Shown here piece by piece: positions 60,686-64,000 of a stretch of 64,000 nt of DNA (position 1 is its first letter; every line of letters starts with the position of its first letter). The translations under genes were made by a program, and so were the position numbers. The notes under the pieces were generated by a model. The model did not search any database. It worked only from the letters and a program-made list of their open reading frames with translations, and was not told where the DNA came from. Source of the DNA: Lates calcarifer. Its lineage: Eukaryota > Chordata > Actinopteri > Centropomidae. Location: positions 27,776,789 through 27,840,788 of the forward strand of contig NC_066837.1 of the NCBI RefSeq assembly GCF_001640805.2, written 5' to 3'.

Positions 60686-60970
60686 GTTATACTGTACTTA
60701 TATAGTGCCTTTCTAGTCTTTTCGACCACTCAAAGTGCTTCACACTACAGATCACATTCACCCCATTCACACACACTACAGCACTTGTTCTATACAATAG
60801 TGCTTTCTAGCAGGCACACACGTTCGCACACCGATGACACATCGGAGGCAACTTGGGGTTCAGTATCTTGCCCAAGGATACTTCGGCACGCGGACTGGAG
60901 GAGCCGGGAATCGAACCACCGACCTTCTGATTGGTGGGCGACTGCTCTACCTCCTGAGCCACAGCCGCCC
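60686..60970 (-). mobile_element. tRNA-derived SINE (family 1), full length, minus
   Basis: Best copy in the window. On the minus strand: gggcggctgtggctcaggag (A box), tcggtggttcgattcccggc (intact B box), cggctcctccagtccgcgtg, cttgggcaagatactgaacc, agtgtgaagcactttgagtg, and the terminus tatataagtacagtataacc. The intact Pol III promoter suggests a relatively young insertion. Confidence 0.93.
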
Positions 60971-61886
60971 ATGAGTGTGTGAATCTTTTTCTCTGATTGT
61001 GGCCATGCAACATGAATAAAGTGTTAAATTTCACTGACTTTTAAATCAGATTATGGGGTGCTGATTGTAACATTTATTTGGGACCACGTACTGTAAGTCA
61101 GTGACTGTGGCATTATTAAACATTTGTATGGTTATGTTTTGGCAATAGTTTATGATATAGAGATACTTTGGTTGAGGTAAGGGACAGATTGTGGCCTGGT
61201 ACAATAGAGTTTTGTTGATGTTAGTTTTCAGTCTAGATGCACATGTACTTCATGGAAAACTAATGACAGTGTATTGCTTAATGTACCTGATCTGCTTTGG
61301 AACTGCATTAAAATAAATGTGATGGTGTCTTTTATCTGTGTATCTTACCTGATGGTGATTGCAACAACAAACAAAACACTATTTATGTTTTACATGAATG
61401 AAACAAAGAAAACACATTTTCATTTTTCATTCTGTGTGAACTTTTGCCCTCAAACACAGGCCATTATGCACACACTGGTAAACACACACTCTGAGTTCAC
61501 AGCAGTGTTTTAAGGCCTAAATGTTCTCTGTCCTCTTTTGATCACTTGTTGATGACGTGGATTTGATGCTTTTAGCTTCATCATTAATTCACTAGATGGA
61601 GAGTCTGAGGATATACATGGGAAAAATAAATCAGCGGATATTAAGTTCTATTAAATCCTTCAGTGCAGTAAGAGGATGTGTGCTGCCCCAGGGGCTACAT
61701 TTCCTTTGACATCAACCTAGTATTCATCTGGTCTGTCTGAGTCAAGCAGAAGTTATAGATAGGCAAGGAAATCAGAGGAAAAGGAGAATTCTCTGTATCC
61801 ACAGTTAGATTTACAGGGATTCTTCCACCTCTGACCTCATTTTTATGTTTTACTCCCTAGTTTTTGTACACCATCCCACCCACCCA

Positions 61887-61891
<5 letters not shown>
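60971..61891. other. Noncoding stretch
   Basis: No gene or known repeat recognised. Confidence 0.45.

Positions 61892-61932
<41 letters not shown>
61892..61932. repeat. CA microsatellite
   Basis: About 20 CA units preceded by CCCA repeats. Confidence 0.95.
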
Positions 61933-61938
<6 letters not shown>

Positions 61939-64000
61939 GCTATTTTAGGTATGACCAGACTGGGAATTATGTAAAATAAAAAATATTCTCATAAAATAAT
62001 TCATTAACTAAAAAAAAAACATTCTTTCTGTAATATATTGCAACATGAAAAATGTACACCTGAAGTTAGTAGAAAAGGCTAGCTAACATGGTCTTAACAG
62101 CTCTTTAATACTTGTAACTAATAAAAATCTCCTTTAAATATCTGATTTATACATGAATCTAAATGACACCATTAACCTCAGAACATAGAAAATTGTCACT
62201 TTTGTGACAGAAAGCTGTGAGTCATAGCAGCTTTTAAGTTGATTTTATATTGAGAACTTGTTAGCAGTTTCCCAATTACACAACCAGAACATATGGAGCA
62301 ACAATGGCATTTGTTTTGTGTTTTTGGCCATGTGGTGAATTTGATTCAATTTCCAGTCTCTTTTAGCTCTGTTTTTGTTCTCTACCACCTCCTGAGGGAA
62401 ATATCTGTCTTTTTAGCTGCTAAATGCTGGCCAGGCAGAGTACAGAGTGTGCAGGAAGTGAGAAGAGGAAGAAAAGCCACTAGAAGTGCAACACATACAG
62501 CTGGTAATATAAACCCATCATAATACTTAAAATAAATAAATAATTGGAAACTGTATAGATTCGTCATCAAAGCATTGTATATCATATATACTCAAACCAC
62601 TGTGGTCAAAAAATCATTCAACAAGAGAAAAGAATCTGTTTCCATTCCCAGGCCATCTTAAGAGGATTCAGGAGAAATCCCCCAAAAGAATAGACTAAAT
62701 GTAAGCCTAAATGTAATTTCTGTAGCACTGATAAAGTTAAGGGTAGTGGAGGAGAATCCTAAGACAGAATCACAATTTGTCCCATGAGTGGCTTCTGCTA
62801 GCAGACAGCCTCATTCAACATTTTTGAAAGATGTAATGACAATGACCTTCTTCAAACATATTGGCCCGAAAGCAAAACTATTTTAATAAAAGTAGCGGTA
62901 GATGAGTTGAGGCAGCATGTCAAGGCAGTTCAGCTGCACAGCATCACACCATGCATGTAGTATGTATGTATAACCCACTCCCCCCCTGGAGTAGTTATGA
63001 CACATACAGCACATGTCCAAGTAATTGCACCATTACAAGATGATGACAGCTAAAATAAACATCATGGTGTCAACACACATGTGGCTTATGACTAAAGCCA
63101 CTTGACACTGTAGCCTCATGGTGATGTACCACTCTTTCTCTATCCTTCAGTGTCTTCAGCCTTTAAGAGGCTTCATGTCCCAGGTGGATATTACATGTGT
63201 TTGCATGTCCCTGCAGGTTGTGGCCTCTCACACCTCAGTCACCCACAACCTCACGTATCAGTAAATTTTTTTTCTACATGTAATCTAACAAATATGATAG
63301 CTGCTAAGTTGGATTCCATGTTTTTTCTTTTTTTTTTCCTGTCCTAAGGGGGATTTGTCAGTACATCTTGAGAGGAAACCCTCACAAACTTTTAGTGACC
63401 TTTGAGGACTATTCGTTGTAAAAATGTAGCAAATGGCTCCAGGTGCTGACTGGTTTAAGGAGAACCAGAGAACCAGAGGACCCCTGACATGTATCTATCA
63501 CTTGCTGAATGGCCTGTAGAATTTATTTGGAATGTCCAACATAACAAAAGAGAATGAACCTGTCACCAGGCACCCTCATTTTTGTACATAAGCCCAAAAA
63601 TACTATTGTTACTGTTCATCAACCCTTTTGATTACAGTTTTAACCCTGGCCTCTGTGGAAAGTTAAATCTTTAAATTTTATAATCAAAAGTCAGAATGAG
63701 TATAAGAGATACTGAAGCATAAAAAGGGGAATATAAGGCCTGTAACTGTACCTTTAACACTTTGATTGACCTTTAACACTTGTTGTATTGATATGGGAAT
63801 CTTGAAATGCTTTGCACAGACTTAGAGCAGTGTGTTTTAAAAAGTTAAAAAGAGAAACTGCTGGAACTGAGAGTGACACAAGGAATGTTTAAGGCTTATG
63901 AAGAATGTGAGACATCTGATATGACTCATAGCAGCACCTAAATTTGCAACTGTTATTCCTTACAAATTAAATTGTTTTCTCTCTTTTTCATTCTCAGTCC
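61933..64000. other. Noncoding right end
   Basis: AT-rich. Short open frames (62.3 and 63.15 kb) have no motifs. The window ends in a pyrimidine-rich stretch (ttttctctctttttcattct) that could precede an acceptor just outside it. Confidence 0.4.

Noticed and set aside
60790..61034. Open frames across the SINE at 60.7 kb and its relatives
   Set aside because: These frames follow the SINE consensus in every copy and are not genes; the tRNA-like head is a Pol III promoter, not a tRNA gene.
1..64000. CRISPR arrays, operons, ribosome binding sites, phage or plasmid features
   Set aside because: The repeats are microsatellites and vertebrate SINE/LINE copies; nothing has prokaryotic organisation.

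Overview
The window reads as nuclear DNA of a ray-finned fish, most likely a spiny-rayed (percomorph) teleost. It is AT-rich, carries many CA/TG microsatellites, and no frame stays open long enough to be an intact gene. It holds several copies of two tRNA-derived fish SINE families, decayed L2-type LINE fragments with the typical fish tail, and a dispersed 'gctaacatg' repeat common in percomorph genomes. Nothing looks bacterial or viral. Family assignments are from memory; no search was run.

The main result is a dead gene. On the plus strand, from about 12.3 kb to about 54 kb (perhaps from 8.5 kb), a series of short coiled-coil exon remnants can be read in an order that follows the axonemal/sperm-flagellum protein CFAP58 (CCDC147). 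The best three are at 12,288-12,472, 14,758-14,847 and 46,106-46,245. They keep usable splice sites but carry in-frame stops and frameshifts. More eroded pieces fit between and after them (16.0, 18.2, 22.3, 40.7 and 53.9 kb). Introns separate the pieces, so this is not a processed copy. It looks like a unitary pseudogene or a decayed duplicate.

Layout. 1-6.8 kb: noncoding flank. 7.1-7.6 kb: CpG-rich, CCAAT-bearing patch with a possible minus-strand first exon, perhaps the divergent promoter of a neighbour. 8.5-54 kb: CFAP58 remnants with introns full of mobile elements: an L2 LINE split by a SINE (10.3-11.5 kb), a decayed LINE reverse transcriptase end (32.8-33.2 kb), a LINE 3' end (50 kb), a possible piggyBac N-terminal remnant (50.4 kb) and a possible hAT end (39 kb). 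Two nearly identical, oppositely oriented copies of a ~290-bp promoter-like element (GC box, TATA box, splice-donor-like end) lie at 26.1-26.4 and 37.2-37.5 kb. 54-64 kb: noncoding, with microsatellites and one full-length SINE.

There is no operon-like organisation. The live content is at most one minus-strand promoter/first exon near 7.2 kb.
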